From: Methylobacter sp.
Lineage (GTDB): Bacteria > Pseudomonadota > Gammaproteobacteria > Methylococcales > Methylomonadaceae
DNA length: 64,000 bases
Assembly: GCA_004299305.1 (NCBI GenBank)
Contig: SCPZ01000062.1
Location: 1 to 64,000 of the forward strand
Direction of reading: 5' to 3'
The position numbers and the translations under genes are program-made. This document shows, one piece after another, positions 31,235 to 41,372 of the stretch (its first letter is position 1; each line of letters begins with the position of its first letter). The notes below the pieces were generated by a model. The model saw only the letters and a program-made list of their open reading frames with translations, searched no databases and had not been told where the DNA came from.

Positions 31235-34200
31235 ATGAAAATCATTAATTTCCCTATAGTTCAATCCAGTATTTACCCCCTGTTGTTATTGTTTATGTTT
31301 ACATTGTGCTCAACCGGGGTGTGGGCCAAAAGCACGGTTTCAGGGGGCGGGCAAAAAAGCACAACCCTTGAAATCAATAAAGATACGCTAAAAGTCAAGA
31401 TCGACACGATCAATAGCCGGGAAGGTATTGATGAGGCGACAAAATCCAAGCTGCTGTCTATTTATCAAGCGGCGGAAGATAATTTAGGCAACATCGAAAA
31501 GTTTAAGGCACAGACTGCCGATTTTAAGGCGGCTCTCAAGCAAGCGCCGGAACAAACTAAAAAACTGCAAAAGGAACTTGAGCAGGCCATGTTGAAACTA
31601 TCCAAGCAAAAACTGGAAGATTTTAGCCGTATACCGATTGAGGAACTTGAGCAGCGACTTATTCTTGAGAAGGGCAAGGTCAGTAATCTGGATGAACAGG
31701 TCAAGAAGCTTGAAAATGAGCTGGTTGTCGAAAATAGCCGTCCACAGTTGATTCGCGAAGAAACGGTAGCGGCACAGCAAGACCTGGAGGCGGCGCAGAA
31801 AAAACTGGAAGTTCCGGCCAGTAAAGCGGATGCAAAATTGGAGGTTGAGGCTAGGCAGATGCAGCTGAAAACCTTGATTGATTCGCGCATTGCCGAGTTG
31901 AAAATGCTTGATGTTGAAGCAATCAGCAACCCGTCCAGAGTCGAGTTGCTTAAAACCCAGCTTCAGTTGCTGGATAATCAAAAAGCCGCGTTAAGCCCGG
32001 TTGTTAATGCAATCGAAACCCTTAGTTTCGATCTGCGCCAGCAGGAAGCGAAGCAAATGCAGGATGCGCTTAGCCAGGCGGAAAAAGCGGTTTCCGGCAA
32101 GCATCCGCTTATTCAAGCAAGTACGCGGGAAAATAGCCAATATAGCCGTGACCTACAAGACATTACCGCTAAAATTGAGCAATACAGCGAACAAAAAACC
32201 AGGGTTGAGCTACAAGCCGGTGAAATTGAAGCCGACTTTAAAAGCGCCGAAAAAAAAATCAGTTTGGCCGGTTTAAGTCCGGCGCTGGGCAAAATTTTGC
32301 GGGAACAGCGGCGTAATTTACCGATTCAGGATGAGTTTGCGCAGCAGTCCCAGACCATCCAGAGCGAAACTGCGATAACCAGCCTTGAGCAATTCAAGGT
32401 TGAAGACAAGCTGAAACGGTTGAAGGATGTTGATGCCGGGCTAAAAGATATGATGAGCCGACAGGTCGATCCCGCTTTGCCTGTCGATCAGCGCATGATG
32501 ATACAGGCTGAATTACGGGTGTTGCTGAACAATCAGAAAGAATTGCTGAACAAGTTGTCGGTTGCCTACGCCACTTATCTGCGCACCTTGGGCGATTTTG
32601 ATTTTGCTAGGCAACAGATGGGGGCGCAGGCCGGTAAGTTTGCTATTTATTTGGACGAGCGTTTGTTGTGGGTGCCCAGTTCCGAGCCGATTAACCTGGG
32701 TTATATAGCCGAGTTGTATCATTCTACGCAATGGCTGTTGTCGCCGTTTAACTGGATGGCGGTGATTAAGGATACGGTTAAGCTGGTCTTTCATCACCTG
32801 TTTTTGACCTTTGTCGCGGTACTGTGTTTTGTCGGCCTACACTTTGGCAGAAGCTGGGCAAAGCTGCAATTAGCTGCAATTAGCGGCAAGACGGATAGTT
32901 TTTATTACACCTTAAGGGGCTTGGCTTATAATTTAATGCTGGTGTTGCCTATTCCATTAATTATCAAATGTTTAGGCCTGTTTTTGGGGCGCAGCATCCA
33001 GGTTGACGATTTTACTAAGGCCATAGGCGAAGGCTTGCAGGGCGCTGCATTGCCGCTGTTTTTCCTGCAATTTTTTTATCGCTTATTTGCGGTCGATGGA
33101 CTGGCGCGTAAACATTTTCAATGGCAAAAAAACTCAATCAGTCTGTTGCGCAGACAGATCGCCTGGATGCGTTTTGTTGTGATACCGGGGATGTTTATTA
33201 TCAGCGCCACCAGCGCATCAAAATTTTCGGCGCACAGCGATAGTATCGGTCGCTTGGCTCTGCTGATCATTATGATTGTGATGGCGGTATTTGCGGGCCG
33301 GGTGTTAAAGCCTTCTACCGGCTTATTGCAGGACTATATCAACAAGAATTCCGAGGGTTGGACGGCTAAACTGCGCTATGTCTGGTATTTTGCTGTTATT
33401 CTTATTCCGGTGGTTATTATTGGTTTTGCTGTTGCCGGTTATTATTTAAGCGCGTTGGAGTTGCAGCAGAAGCTGATTATTACCCTGCGCTTGATTTTTT
33501 TGATCATTATTATCCATGCACTGGTGTTTCGTTGGTTAACGTTGGTTAACCGGCAGTTGGCTATCACTAATGCCAGACAAAAGCGCAAAGCGGCGGCGGT
33601 TACCGAAAGGCATTTGGTAGGCTCGGAAGATCCGGTGTTGCCGGTTGATGAGCAACAAATCGATATTCCTAAAATAAACGCCCAAACCATAAAACTACTT
33701 AATGTCTTTATCGGTTTTACCCTGGTGATCGGTTTTTGGATGATTTGGAAAAATATTTTGCCGGCCTTTTCATTCTTGGATCGTATCGTGCTTTGGCAGC
33801 ATCTGGTTAATATCGATAATCAGGAGAGTTCTCAACCGATAACCCTGACTAATCTGCTGCTGGCCGGGTTATATGTTTTTATTGCCGTGGTTTCGGTACG
33901 AAATTTTTCCGGCGTGATGGAATTGTTGGTGTTTAGGCGCTTGTCGATAGAGGCGGGCAGCCGATATGCGGTTAACCAGCTAGCTACATATGGTTTATTT
34001 TCGATAGGCTTTATCAGCGTCGCCAACGAACTGGGCGGCAGTTGGTCGCAGGTACAGTGGTTGGTTGCAGCGCTCAGTGTCGGCTTGGGTTTCGGCTTGC
34101 AGGAAATCTTCGCCAATATGGTGTCGGGTATTATCCTGTTGTTCGAGCGTCCGATACGGATTGGCGATACCGTAACTATCGGCAGTGTCACCGGCAAAGT

Positions 34201-34621
34201 CAGTCGTATCCAGATGCGCGCCACTACGCTTGTAGATATAGATCAAAAGGATCTGATTGTGCCGAATAAAACGTTTATTACCAGCCAGCTGATCAACTGG
34301 ACTTTAAGTGATGCCATAACCCGTGTGGTGATTCCGGTGGGTATCGCTTACGGTTCCGATATCGAGTTGGCGCATAAAATTATGATCGATACGGTACGCT
34401 CGACGCCGATGGTGCTTGCAGATCCTGAGCCCTGCGTGGTGCTGGTCGGTTTTGGCGATAGCTCACTGAGCTTTTCCATTCGTGTTTTTGTTAGTGAGCT
34501 TGCAAACCGGTTGCCTGTTACGCATGATTTGCACATTCGGCTTGAAAAAGCCCTGCGTGAGCACAGAATAGAAATTCCTTTTCCGCAGCAGGACATTCAT
34601 TTGAGAACAGGTGAAAGGTGA
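31235..34621 (+). CDS. Giant MscS-type mechanosensitive channel (MscK/MscM-like)
   Basis: A 1128-residue inner-membrane channel of the MscK/YjeP size class (E. coli 1120 and 1107). Residues 1-32 are a signal peptide ending WAKS. A long periplasmic coiled-coil domain (about 40-480, rich in Glu, Lys, Gln) follows, then about ten hydrophobic segments from 510 to 930, and the MscS pore and beta domain from about 930: VGLGFGLQEIFANMVSGI, FERPIRIGDTVTIG, VPNKTFITSQLINWTLSD. Members release solutes on hypo-osmotic shock. ATG 31235 follows AATAATCT, a weak ribosome-binding site. Confidence 0.9.
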   Translation: MKIINFPIVQSSIYPLLLLFMFTLCSTGVWAKSTVSGGGQKSTTLEINKDTLKVKIDTINSREGIDEATKSKLLSIYQAAEDNLGNIEKFKAQTADFKAALKQAPEQTKKLQKELEQAMLKLSKQKLEDFSRIPIEELEQRLILEKGKVSNLDEQVKKLENELVVENSRPQLIREETVAAQQDLEAAQKKLEVPASKADAKLEVEARQMQLKTLIDSRIAELKMLDVEAISNPSRVELLKTQLQLLDNQKAALSPVVNAIETLSFDLRQQEAKQMQDALSQAEKAVSGKHPLIQASTRENSQYSRDLQDITAKIEQYSEQKTRVELQAGEIEADFKSAEKKISLAGLSPALGKILREQRRNLPIQDEFAQQSQTIQSETAITSLEQFKVEDKLKRLKDVDAGLKDMMSRQVDPALPVDQRMMIQAELRVLLNNQKELLNKLSVAYATYLRTLGDFDFARQQMGAQAGKFAIYLDERLLWVPSSEPINLGYIAELYHSTQWLLSPFNWMAVIKDTVKLVFHHLFLTFVAVLCFVGLHFGRSWAKLQLAAISGKTDSFYYTLRGLAYNLMLVLPIPLIIKCLGLFLGRSIQVDDFTKAIGEGLQGAALPLFFLQFFYRLFAVDGLARKHFQWQKNSISLLRRQIAWMRFVVIPGMFIISATSASKFSAHSDSIGRLALLIIMIVMAVFAGRVLKPSTGLLQDYINKNSEGWTAKLRYVWYFAVILIPVVIIGFAVAGYYLSALELQQKLIITLRLIFLIIIIHALVFRWLTLVNRQLAITNARQKRKAAAVTERHLVGSEDPVLPVDEQQIDIPKINAQTIKLLNVFIGFTLVIGFWMIWKNILPAFSFLDRIVLWQHLVNIDNQESSQPITLTNLLLAGLYVFIAVVSVRNFSGVMELLVFRRLSIEAGSRYAVNQLATYGLFSIGFISVANELGGSWSQVQWLVAALSVGLGFGLQEIFANMVSGIILLFERPIRIGDTVTIGSVTGKVSRIQMRATTLVDIDQKDLIVPNKTFITSQLINWTLSDAITRVVIPVGIAYGSDIELAHKIMIDTVRSTPMVLADPEPCVVLVGFGDSSLSFSIRVFVSELANRLPVTHDLHIRLEKALREHRIEIPFPQQDIHLRTGER

Positions 34622-34698
34622 ACCTGTAATGCGGTCGATGGTGCTATGATTCGATTACAGCGTTTGTTTTAACTATTTATCATGCTCAAGAAAAACCT

Positions 34699-35037
34699 AT
34701 GAATTTTGATCTGGAAAAAATTAACGGTTGCACTGTCCTTTTTATCAAGGAAGAAAGGATAGACGCACATAATTCGGGTGAATTAAAGGAAGCTGTTTTG
34801 CATCTGATAGAGCAGGGTGAGGTCAATATTATCGTCCAGTTGGAAGGTGTACGCTTTATTGATAGTTCCGGTTTGGGGGCTTTGTTGTCAGGCCATAAAA
34901 ATGCAGCGGCCAAGTCGGGCAAGTTGGCTATAGCTAATATGCAGCAACAAGTATTATCGATGTTTGAGTTAACCCGTTTAAATCGGGTGTTTGAGATTTA
35001 TGCGGATTTAAATGAGGCGTTTGACAACGAAACGTAG
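34699..35037 (+). CDS. STAS-domain anti-sigma factor antagonist
   Basis: A 112-residue single STAS domain of the SpoIIAA/RsbV class. GVRFIDSSGLGALLSGHK holds the phosphorylatable serine (S56 or S57) in the expected D-S-S-G-L-G context. It is followed after 9 bp by an RsbW-like kinase, the usual antagonist/kinase pair that switches partners by phosphorylation. No sigma factor, PP2C phosphatase or RsbU-like gene lies in the window, so the downstream target is unknown. Confidence 0.9.
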   Translation: MNFDLEKINGCTVLFIKEERIDAHNSGELKEAVLHLIEQGEVNIIVQLEGVRFIDSSGLGALLSGHKNAAAKSGKLAIANMQQQVLSMFELTRLNRVFEIYADLNEAFDNET

Positions 35038-35046
35038 AGGTTGTGT

Positions 35047-35472
35047 ATGTATAACTCGATTATTCAGGTTGAGGTAATTATTCCGACGCAGACCAAATAT
35101 CTGGATTTGATCGGAAGTATCGGTGAGCATATAGCCAAAGAGCTGGATGATTTTTCCGGTGACCGAGGAGCCTTGGCTTATCATTTAAATCTGGTATTAA
35201 CAGAAGCGACCGTCAATGCGATTAAACATGCAAATCATAAGGACCCGAAAGATACGGTCAGAATAACTATCTATATTCAGGACAATGAACTGAATATTAA
35301 GGTGTACGATCACGGACAGGGTTTCGATCTGGAATCCGTGCCGTTGCCGGATTTCGACCATCCCCAGGAAGGCGGCATGGGTATATTTTTCATTCGTACC
35401 CTGATGGATTCGGTTACTTATACCCGGCAGGGCGATTGTAATGTTTTGGAAGTTATTAAATATCTGAGTTGA
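35047..35472 (+). CDS. RsbW-like serine kinase / anti-sigma factor ATPase
   Basis: A ~141-residue GHKL ATPase (HATPase_c_2). N box LVLTEATVNAIKHAN, G1 VYDHGQGFD and G2 GGMGIFFIRTLMD are visible. With the STAS protein before it this is a partner-switching module. I prefer ATG 35047, 6 bp after AGAGG, over TTG 35041, which would add two residues. Function beyond kinase/anti-antagonist is inferred from the family. Confidence 0.88.
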   Translation: MYNSIIQVEVIIPTQTKYLDLIGSIGEHIAKELDDFSGDRGALAYHLNLVLTEATVNAIKHANHKDPKDTVRITIYIQDNELNIKVYDHGQGFDLESVPLPDFDHPQEGGMGIFFIRTLMDSVTYTRQGDCNVLEVIKYLS

Positions 35473-35531
35473 ACAATGGCATCCGTGTTCTGTTTTCTAA
35501 CTGTTAAATTGTTGCAGGAGAGGATAAGTCA

Positions 35532-38500
35532 TTGAACAAACTAAGCAAAAACTGGCTGATAGCCTTGCGGCATCTTGCGGAAAGGGCTTTGGGCAAACAA
35601 GCCGGTCACCAACTGTGGCAAAAATACCATTCAGCATTTTCGGCTGAATATCAGGCTCTAGTTTCGCCGCGTTATGCGTTAAAAGACATATTGCATCTTG
35701 AGCAGGTTCTGGCATCGGACAGTCAACGCATCGGTTTGCTTAATCCCGGCAATCAAGTTGACCATTATCGGCTGCATTTTTACAGTCGTCAGCCTCGTTA
35801 CCTGGACGAGTATATTCCGGTTCTGGAAAACATGCATTTAAGGGTCATGGATCAGGTGCAGTTTCCGGTTACTGTCGATGGCCTTACCCTGTTTATCAAA
35901 AGCTTCACCATCAAGGCGGCTAAAAGCCAGTGCGCTTCATTTTCAAAGTTAAGAAGCCGGATGCTGGAAACTATTCAAGTGATGATGGAGGGGGCGGTTG
36001 AAAGAGACGCGCTCAACAAGCTGTGCGTGCTGGCCGGCATGGCTTGGCAGGAAATCGATGTGCTTAGGGCTTACCGGAATTATTACCTGCAACTGGGGCA
36101 TCGAACCACCCGTTCCAGCGTTCATCATGCCTTGCTTAATAATCCTCAGGTTGCGCTAGGCTTGTTTAATTACTTTGAAGCGCGCTTTAGGCCGAATCCT
36201 GACTGGGAGGATACGTCGATCAGGGAAGAGCAGGCTTTATTCCCGTTACGATTGCAATTGCTGGAAAGTATCGCATCGGTTTCCGATCTTAATGATGATC
36301 GTATTTTGCGCACCCTGTTTAACCTGATTGATGCGACGATGCGCTGTAATTTTTATCTGCGTCGTGGTTTGGTCGACTATTTTATCGCCTTTAAAATCAA
36401 CAGTCTTGGCATTATCGACCTGCCCGCGCCCAAGCCGCAAAACGAGATTTATGTCCACGCAGTCGATATGGAAGGCATACATTTACGTAGCGGCAAGATT
36501 TCCCGTGGCGGTATCCGCTGGTCGGATCGTCCCGATGATTTTAGGGCCGAAATTATGGGCTTGATGCAAACCCAGATCAGTAAGAACGCCTTGATTATTC
36601 CGACAGGCGCCAAGGGCGGATTTGTCGTTAAAAAGAATAGTTCAAAGTCCTCGTTGCCAAGTTCCGGCTTGGGAATGAAAGAAGCCGGTAAAAAAGCCTA
36701 CCTGACTTTGATCCATGGTTTGCTGGATTTAACCGATAATTATATCGGCGACGAGGTCGTCCAGCAGCAGAACATCGTCTGTTACGACGACCCCGATCCT
36801 TATCTGGTAGTCGCCGCCGATAAAGGTACGGCGCAGTTTTCGGATATTGCCAACGCGGTTTCCGCCGAATACCAATTTTGGTTGGGCGATGCCTTCGCCA
36901 GCGGCGGCTCCCGGGGTTATGACCATAAAGCGTTGGGTATCACAGCTCGCGGCGCTTGGGAATGTATAAAGCGCCATTTTCGGGAAATAGGCAACGCTTT
37001 TGCTCATGGCCCTTATCCGCGTCCCGTAGGCAAAGACATACAGAACGAAGCTTTTACCGTGGTCGGGATCGGCAGCATGGACGGCGATGTGTTCGGCAAC
37101 GGCATGTTGCAGTCGCGGTATATCCGGTTATTGGCGGCTGTTAGCGGCCAGCATATTTTTATCGATCCCAATCCGTCCAATAGCGATGCGGCATTTAATG
37201 AACGCAAACGTTTGTTCGAGTTGCCGGGCTCCAGTTGGGATGATTATGACCGGATGCTTATTTCAGCAGGCGGCGGCGTTTATCCACGGTCGGCCAAAGA
37301 TATTCCGGTTTCTGCCGAGTTGAAAAAATGGTTGGGTTTACGTTACAGATCATTGGATGGCGAATCCTTGATCCGCTACCTGCTGACGGCTCCGGTGGAA
37401 TTGTTATGGTTGGGCGGCATCGGGACTTACGTAAAAGCAAGCACGGAAAAACACGAAGATGTCGGCGACCGGGCTAACGACAATGTGCGGGTGGATGCGG
37501 CCGAACTGTGCGCCCGTGTTGTTGGAGAAGGCGCTAACCTGGGCTTTACTCAAAAAGCGCGCATTGAATATAGTTTGGGAGGAGGGCGCATTAACACCGA
37601 TGCGGTCGATAACTCGGCAGGCGTCGATACCTCCGATCATGAAGTGAATTTAAAGATCTTTTTGGTCGGCCTGCAAAAGAAAAACCTGATTGCCGACTAC
37701 CAGCCGTTATTCATCAGTATGACTCAGGATGTCTGTCAATTAGTGTTGGCTGATAATATCGCTCAAAGCCTTTGTTTGTCATTGGAACAATTGCGTTGTG
37801 CCGAAGGTTTGGCGGCTTATTTGCAATTGGCCGAACGTTTGGAAACCGAAGGTAAGTTCGATAGAGCTGAAGAATGTTTTCCGCAAACTAAAGAGCTTAT
37901 GTCCCGGCCCGGCCCGGTCATAACCCGGCCCGAGCTTGCGGTATTAATGGCCGCAAGCAAAATGTACCTGACCCAGCTGATACAGGATCAATCGGTCCTG
38001 TTGCAGGAGGAATGTTGCAGCTGCTATTTGCAGGCCTATTTTCCCGAACAGATCAGCAGGCAGTATGCCGACTATCTTTCCGGTCATCCCTTGGCTCATG
38101 AAATTAAAGCCACGCTGATCAGCAATAAAATTATCAATCAGGCCGGTTGCGGTTTTTTAAGCCAGGACGAAGACAGCGAAAACGTCCTGGATCGTGTCAC
38201 ATGCTATCTAACCTTCGACCGGGTTTTGGACGGCGACGCTTTACGGCAGGCGATTAATGCATTGGATAATAAAATAGCCCCCGACCTGCAATATCGCTTA
38301 TTGATGCAGTTGGAAAATACATTGGCCGGTTTTTGTCGATGGGCCTTAATGCAAAAAAGAAAAATCCGTCCGAATGAGTCGACTGTTGCCTGCTATAAAC
38401 GTCATTTAAAGGACTATGAACATTATTTTAAAAGTGATCACGCCGAGTTTAACGGGCAGCTTACGCAATACCGGCAAGAGGGCATTCCCGACCGGTTGGC

Positions 38501-38918
38501 GCTGAGCATGGTGTTTATGGCTAGTCTCAATGATTTTCCGCTGATCGTCTCATTAGCCGCTGAGGCCGAGCAGGGTTTTGTCACTATCCTGAAGCTGTTT
38601 AATGAAATAACCGCTTGTCTGGGCTTGTCTGAGGTCAATGAACAGTTGGCGAAAATTCCCATGCACGATTATTGGGAGCGAAAAGTATTGAATGAGCTGC
38701 AAGAGGATATGAAGCGGGCGATAGGTCGTGTAATTAAGGCTATTCTGGCCAGTAAGGCCGAAACCTGTACCGATTATTTCAACCAGCCGGAGCGCAAACA
38801 TAAAATCAATCGATACCGGCGCATTTATCGGGAAATTAACAATGTCTTGCCGGTTAATCTATTTCCCTATATTGCGTTAATTAAAGAGCTGGAATATTTG
38901 CTGGATAGTAACTTGTAG
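35532..38918 (+). CDS. NAD-type glutamate dehydrogenase, shortened form
   Basis: A 1128-residue protein of the large NAD-dependent glutamate dehydrogenase (GdhB, ~1600 residues) family; it lacks the ~450 N-terminal residues with ACT domains. The catalytic core includes LRSGKISRGGIRWSDRPDDF, KNALIIPTGAKGGFVVKK, GDEVVQ, ADKGTAQFSDIAN, GSRGYDHKALGITARGAWE, VGIGSMDGDVFGNGML and VGEGANLGFTQKARIEY. Start is TTG 35532 behind a strong GGAGAGG (35517-35523); TAA at 35505 closes the frame. It likely converts glutamate to 2-oxoglutarate with NAD. Loss of ACT domains implies different allosteric control, an inference. It follows the STAS/RsbW pair by 59 bp. Confidence 0.88.
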   Translation: MNKLSKNWLIALRHLAERALGKQAGHQLWQKYHSAFSAEYQALVSPRYALKDILHLEQVLASDSQRIGLLNPGNQVDHYRLHFYSRQPRYLDEYIPVLENMHLRVMDQVQFPVTVDGLTLFIKSFTIKAAKSQCASFSKLRSRMLETIQVMMEGAVERDALNKLCVLAGMAWQEIDVLRAYRNYYLQLGHRTTRSSVHHALLNNPQVALGLFNYFEARFRPNPDWEDTSIREEQALFPLRLQLLESIASVSDLNDDRILRTLFNLIDATMRCNFYLRRGLVDYFIAFKINSLGIIDLPAPKPQNEIYVHAVDMEGIHLRSGKISRGGIRWSDRPDDFRAEIMGLMQTQISKNALIIPTGAKGGFVVKKNSSKSSLPSSGLGMKEAGKKAYLTLIHGLLDLTDNYIGDEVVQQQNIVCYDDPDPYLVVAADKGTAQFSDIANAVSAEYQFWLGDAFASGGSRGYDHKALGITARGAWECIKRHFREIGNAFAHGPYPRPVGKDIQNEAFTVVGIGSMDGDVFGNGMLQSRYIRLLAAVSGQHIFIDPNPSNSDAAFNERKRLFELPGSSWDDYDRMLISAGGGVYPRSAKDIPVSAELKKWLGLRYRSLDGESLIRYLLTAPVELLWLGGIGTYVKASTEKHEDVGDRANDNVRVDAAELCARVVGEGANLGFTQKARIEYSLGGGRINTDAVDNSAGVDTSDHEVNLKIFLVGLQKKNLIADYQPLFISMTQDVCQLVLADNIAQSLCLSLEQLRCAEGLAAYLQLAERLETEGKFDRAEECFPQTKELMSRPGPVITRPELAVLMAASKMYLTQLIQDQSVLLQEECCSCYLQAYFPEQISRQYADYLSGHPLAHEIKATLISNKIINQAGCGFLSQDEDSENVLDRVTCYLTFDRVLDGDALRQAINALDNKIAPDLQYRLLMQLENTLAGFCRWALMQKRKIRPNESTVACYKRHLKDYEHYFKSDHAEFNGQLTQYRQEGIPDRLALSMVFMASLNDFPLIVSLAAEAEQGFVTILKLFNEITACLGLSEVNEQLAKIPMHDYWERKVLNELQEDMKRAIGRVIKAILASKAETCTDYFNQPERKHKINRYRRIYREINNVLPVNLFPYIALIKELEYLLDSNL

Positions 38919-38955
38919 GGCGGAACGACTTGTCATAAATTTTTGTGATTATTGG

Positions 38956-40212
38956 TCAGTTGGAAAACGCCTTCATAGCATCATTAATTTGCTGCTTGGC
39001 TTCATGCAATATATTTAGTGAGAGTTCGGGCGAAAGTGAAAAGTTTTTTAATTTGCTGGCGGCGGGAATAGAGGAAATAACCGGAAGCCCAGAGGTATTT
39101 TTCTGTCCTATTTTGCTATGCAGGCGGGAAAGTACAACGATGTCGGTTAAGTTAAGGGTTTCACCGTTATTTTGATACCAATCATCGGCATAGAGAGGAA
39201 TTTCAAGATATTCTTCAACAAATCCCCAGTCACGTAAAACTTTGTATCCTACCGGGCCTTTGATGTAGGGTAAGGCGAGTTCGATATCGGCTTCAGTGTA
39301 GTAACTTGTTGGAAAGTTTGCAGCAAAACTTAAGAAAGGGACAGAGCCGATATTGCTGATAAGTCCTGCGAGTAGCGCTTCTTCAGGATTAACTTGTTTG
39401 GTAATAGTTGCCAAAACAAAACTGATAATGGAAATAGAGAGGCTTTCTTTCCATATTGCGTCTAAGTATTTTTTTATAACGGGTAAATTGGTTTTAAAAA
39501 TACGATTGATGCTTAAACTAATAACTAGGTTACGAGTGGCATTTAAACCAATACGGTTTACCGCCTCAAAACAGCTTTTTACCGGGTTTGCACCTCGATA
39601 GAGCGGACAATTGGCTAAACCGATAAGCTTGGCGGAAAAAACCGGGTCATGTTGAATTATTTTTACGATATCGGCAATGTTTGCATCGTTCTGCATGGCG
39701 TTGCGCAATTTAACCGCTACATCAGGCAGTGAGGGTATATCAAGCTCTTCGTTATTATAGTGATGAATAAAACCGGCTATCAAATGATTTTTAGTTAATT
39801 CATCCGGGATTGCCAGTGTTGAAAACTCTGATCTTGGTGCATATTTTGGCGACAAGATTTTTTGTGAAACACGCAAAACACTCACGTCAGTTGTAGCGAT
39901 AGCTGTTGTTGTTTGTATGGCGGCGCTTGATAGAGGGAATGTAGCTTGTGTACTTCCAGACGATAATTCATAGCTTTTGCCATTCTCATCCGATAAAGAA
40001 ACAGTGCCTTTTAGTAGATATAGGGCTGAATCAGCTTTATCACCGAGATGAAATAAGGTCGTTTGTTTAGGAAAAACCTCAGACTTAAGGTCGGATGTAA
40101 AAGCTACAAGCTTTTCATGATCGTAATTCCTGATTGGAAAGAGTTTTTGTACGACATCCATTGAAATGTTTTCGGTCACAAGGCTGCATTGTGTATTGCT
40201 TTTTAAATCCAT
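38956..40212 (-). CDS. Cyclic-nucleotide-binding plus HDOD signalling protein
   Basis: A 418-residue cytoplasmic protein. N-terminal cNMP-binding-like beta-barrel (about 15-120: FPKQTTLFHLGDKADSALYL) and a C-terminal HDOD domain (about 160-365: IPSLPDVAVKLRNAMQND, IVKIIQHDPVFSAKLIGLAN, LLAGLISNIGSVPFLSF). HDOD domains are HD-GYP relatives lacking metal-binding residues and act as regulators, often with c-di-GMP networks. ATG complement at 40210-40212, preceded on that strand by AAGGGAT. A degraded homologue lies directly upstream. Confidence 0.88.
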   Translation of the reverse strand: MDLKSNTQCSLVTENISMDVVQKLFPIRNYDHEKLVAFTSDLKSEVFPKQTTLFHLGDKADSALYLLKGTVSLSDENGKSYELSSGSTQATFPLSSAAIQTTTAIATTDVSVLRVSQKILSPKYAPRSEFSTLAIPDELTKNHLIAGFIHHYNNEELDIPSLPDVAVKLRNAMQNDANIADIVKIIQHDPVFSAKLIGLANCPLYRGANPVKSCFEAVNRIGLNATRNLVISLSINRIFKTNLPVIKKYLDAIWKESLSISIISFVLATITKQVNPEEALLAGLISNIGSVPFLSFAANFPTSYYTEADIELALPYIKGPVGYKVLRDWGFVEEYLEIPLYADDWYQNNGETLNLTDIVVLSRLHSKIGQKNTSGLPVISSIPAASKLKNFSLSPELSLNILHEAKQQINDAMKAFSN

Positions 40213-40273
40213 GTCTATCCCTTAGAATTCATAAAATGAGTAAGTTGTAAAAAAGTAGTCATTTGAATTTAAG

Positions 40274-40677
40274 TCATAAAGATTTCATTGTTTCTGCAAT
40301 TGGTTGTTGAGCATCTTGTATTATCTGTAGGGACATTTCTGGCGTTAGCTGTTGATTGTTCAATGTTTGAAAAATGGGTAACGTACTAATTGTAAGGTAA
40401 CTTAGTGCTATTTATGAGATCTAAGAGGCGATGGTATTTGGCTAATAACACAATGTCAATTAGGCTGAGATCTTCGTTGCTATTTTCAAACCGGTTTGTA
40501 GTGCCCTTTTCCGGCAGACATTGGATGCAATACGTTAAAGGATCCGCTTGTGCCCCTGTTGAAAATGATCGATCCGGGAGGAAAATTAGCGGTTGTAACT
40601 TGTAATTGTTGTATATCTGTGTTTGGTGGCTGTGAAATAGGCTTTAGTGTTGTTAAAAATGAAAACAGGTATATCAA
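40274..40677 (-). pseudogene. Decayed second copy of the cNMP-HDOD gene
   Basis: On the minus strand, 40490-40677 reads ANFPPGSIIFNRGTSGS, comparable to EVFPKQTTLFHLGDKADS of the intact neighbour. About 40390-40470 reads EDLSLIDIVLLAKYHRLLDL, comparable to ETLNLTDIVVLSRLH. After a frameshift (stop at about 40390), 40274-40355 reads LTPEMSLQIIQDAQQPIAET then KSL and stop, comparable to LSPELSLNILHEAKQQINDA. The middle of the gene (~270 codons) is missing. Order and strand match the intact gene 60 bp away, so this is a tandem duplicate in decay. Confidence 0.75.
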
Positions 40678-41372
40678 TGTTGGTTTATTTTCAGTAGTTT
40701 TTATTATGAGTAAAGCTCATTTAGGATATGTGTAGTTACACTGGTATTTTCATCCTGAGTCGGCTAATTATTAAATGCTTGACTAGTGTTATGTTCTTCG
40801 TGAAAGTAGAGATAGTGAATTAAAATTAGATGATTTAGAGTGTTAGCGGTATTTTTTGGGCTGGATGCAGTATATCGTGCCGATGAGTTAGGGTGATGAA
40901 CTTCACATTTTTGAGCTTTGGCTTAGGGATGAATACGGTGGAACTGTGGGTGTTTTCTAGTTGGGCTGATGTTTAAAACGCTTATTTCGATAGGTTTTAG
41001 GCTTTACATTGCCAAGTAGCTATGTATAATTTATTTAGGCTTGGAGGGCTTATCTGAAAAATTATGACTCTTTAGTCAGCATGTTAAACATGCGATTAGG
41101 TGCTTAATTTGGCTGATAGTCCTGAATTTCGAATAGCCAAAGCCCAAGAGATTCAGTATTCGGGTATATATTAGGGAATGATGATTAACAAAGTTGAAAT
41201 GCTGCCATTGTGCGGTTGAAAATTTTATGTTGGTATCAATTGTTAATTTATACGCTATATAGTGTTCGATTGGTGTTTAATTCTTAACAGAAAAAACAAG
41301 TGACTTTTTCAATGGTACTGTGTAAGATTTATTTCAGTGCAGTTATTTTTTTTAAATTTATGAGGGGGTAGT
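40678..41372. other. Long AT-rich upstream region of the RTX-like gene
   Basis: About 700 bp without a supportable gene. Two short dyads, TGACTCTTTAGTCA (41064-41077) and GCATGTTAAACATGC (41079-41093), are adjacent and could be operator sites. The last 150 bp are strongly AT-rich, which suits a promoter and leader for the following gene, but no single -35/-10 pair stands out. Confidence 0.45.

Noticed and set aside
41064-41093. Adjacent dyads as a confirmed operator
   Set aside because: Too short and of unknown specificity; left as a note in the region entry.
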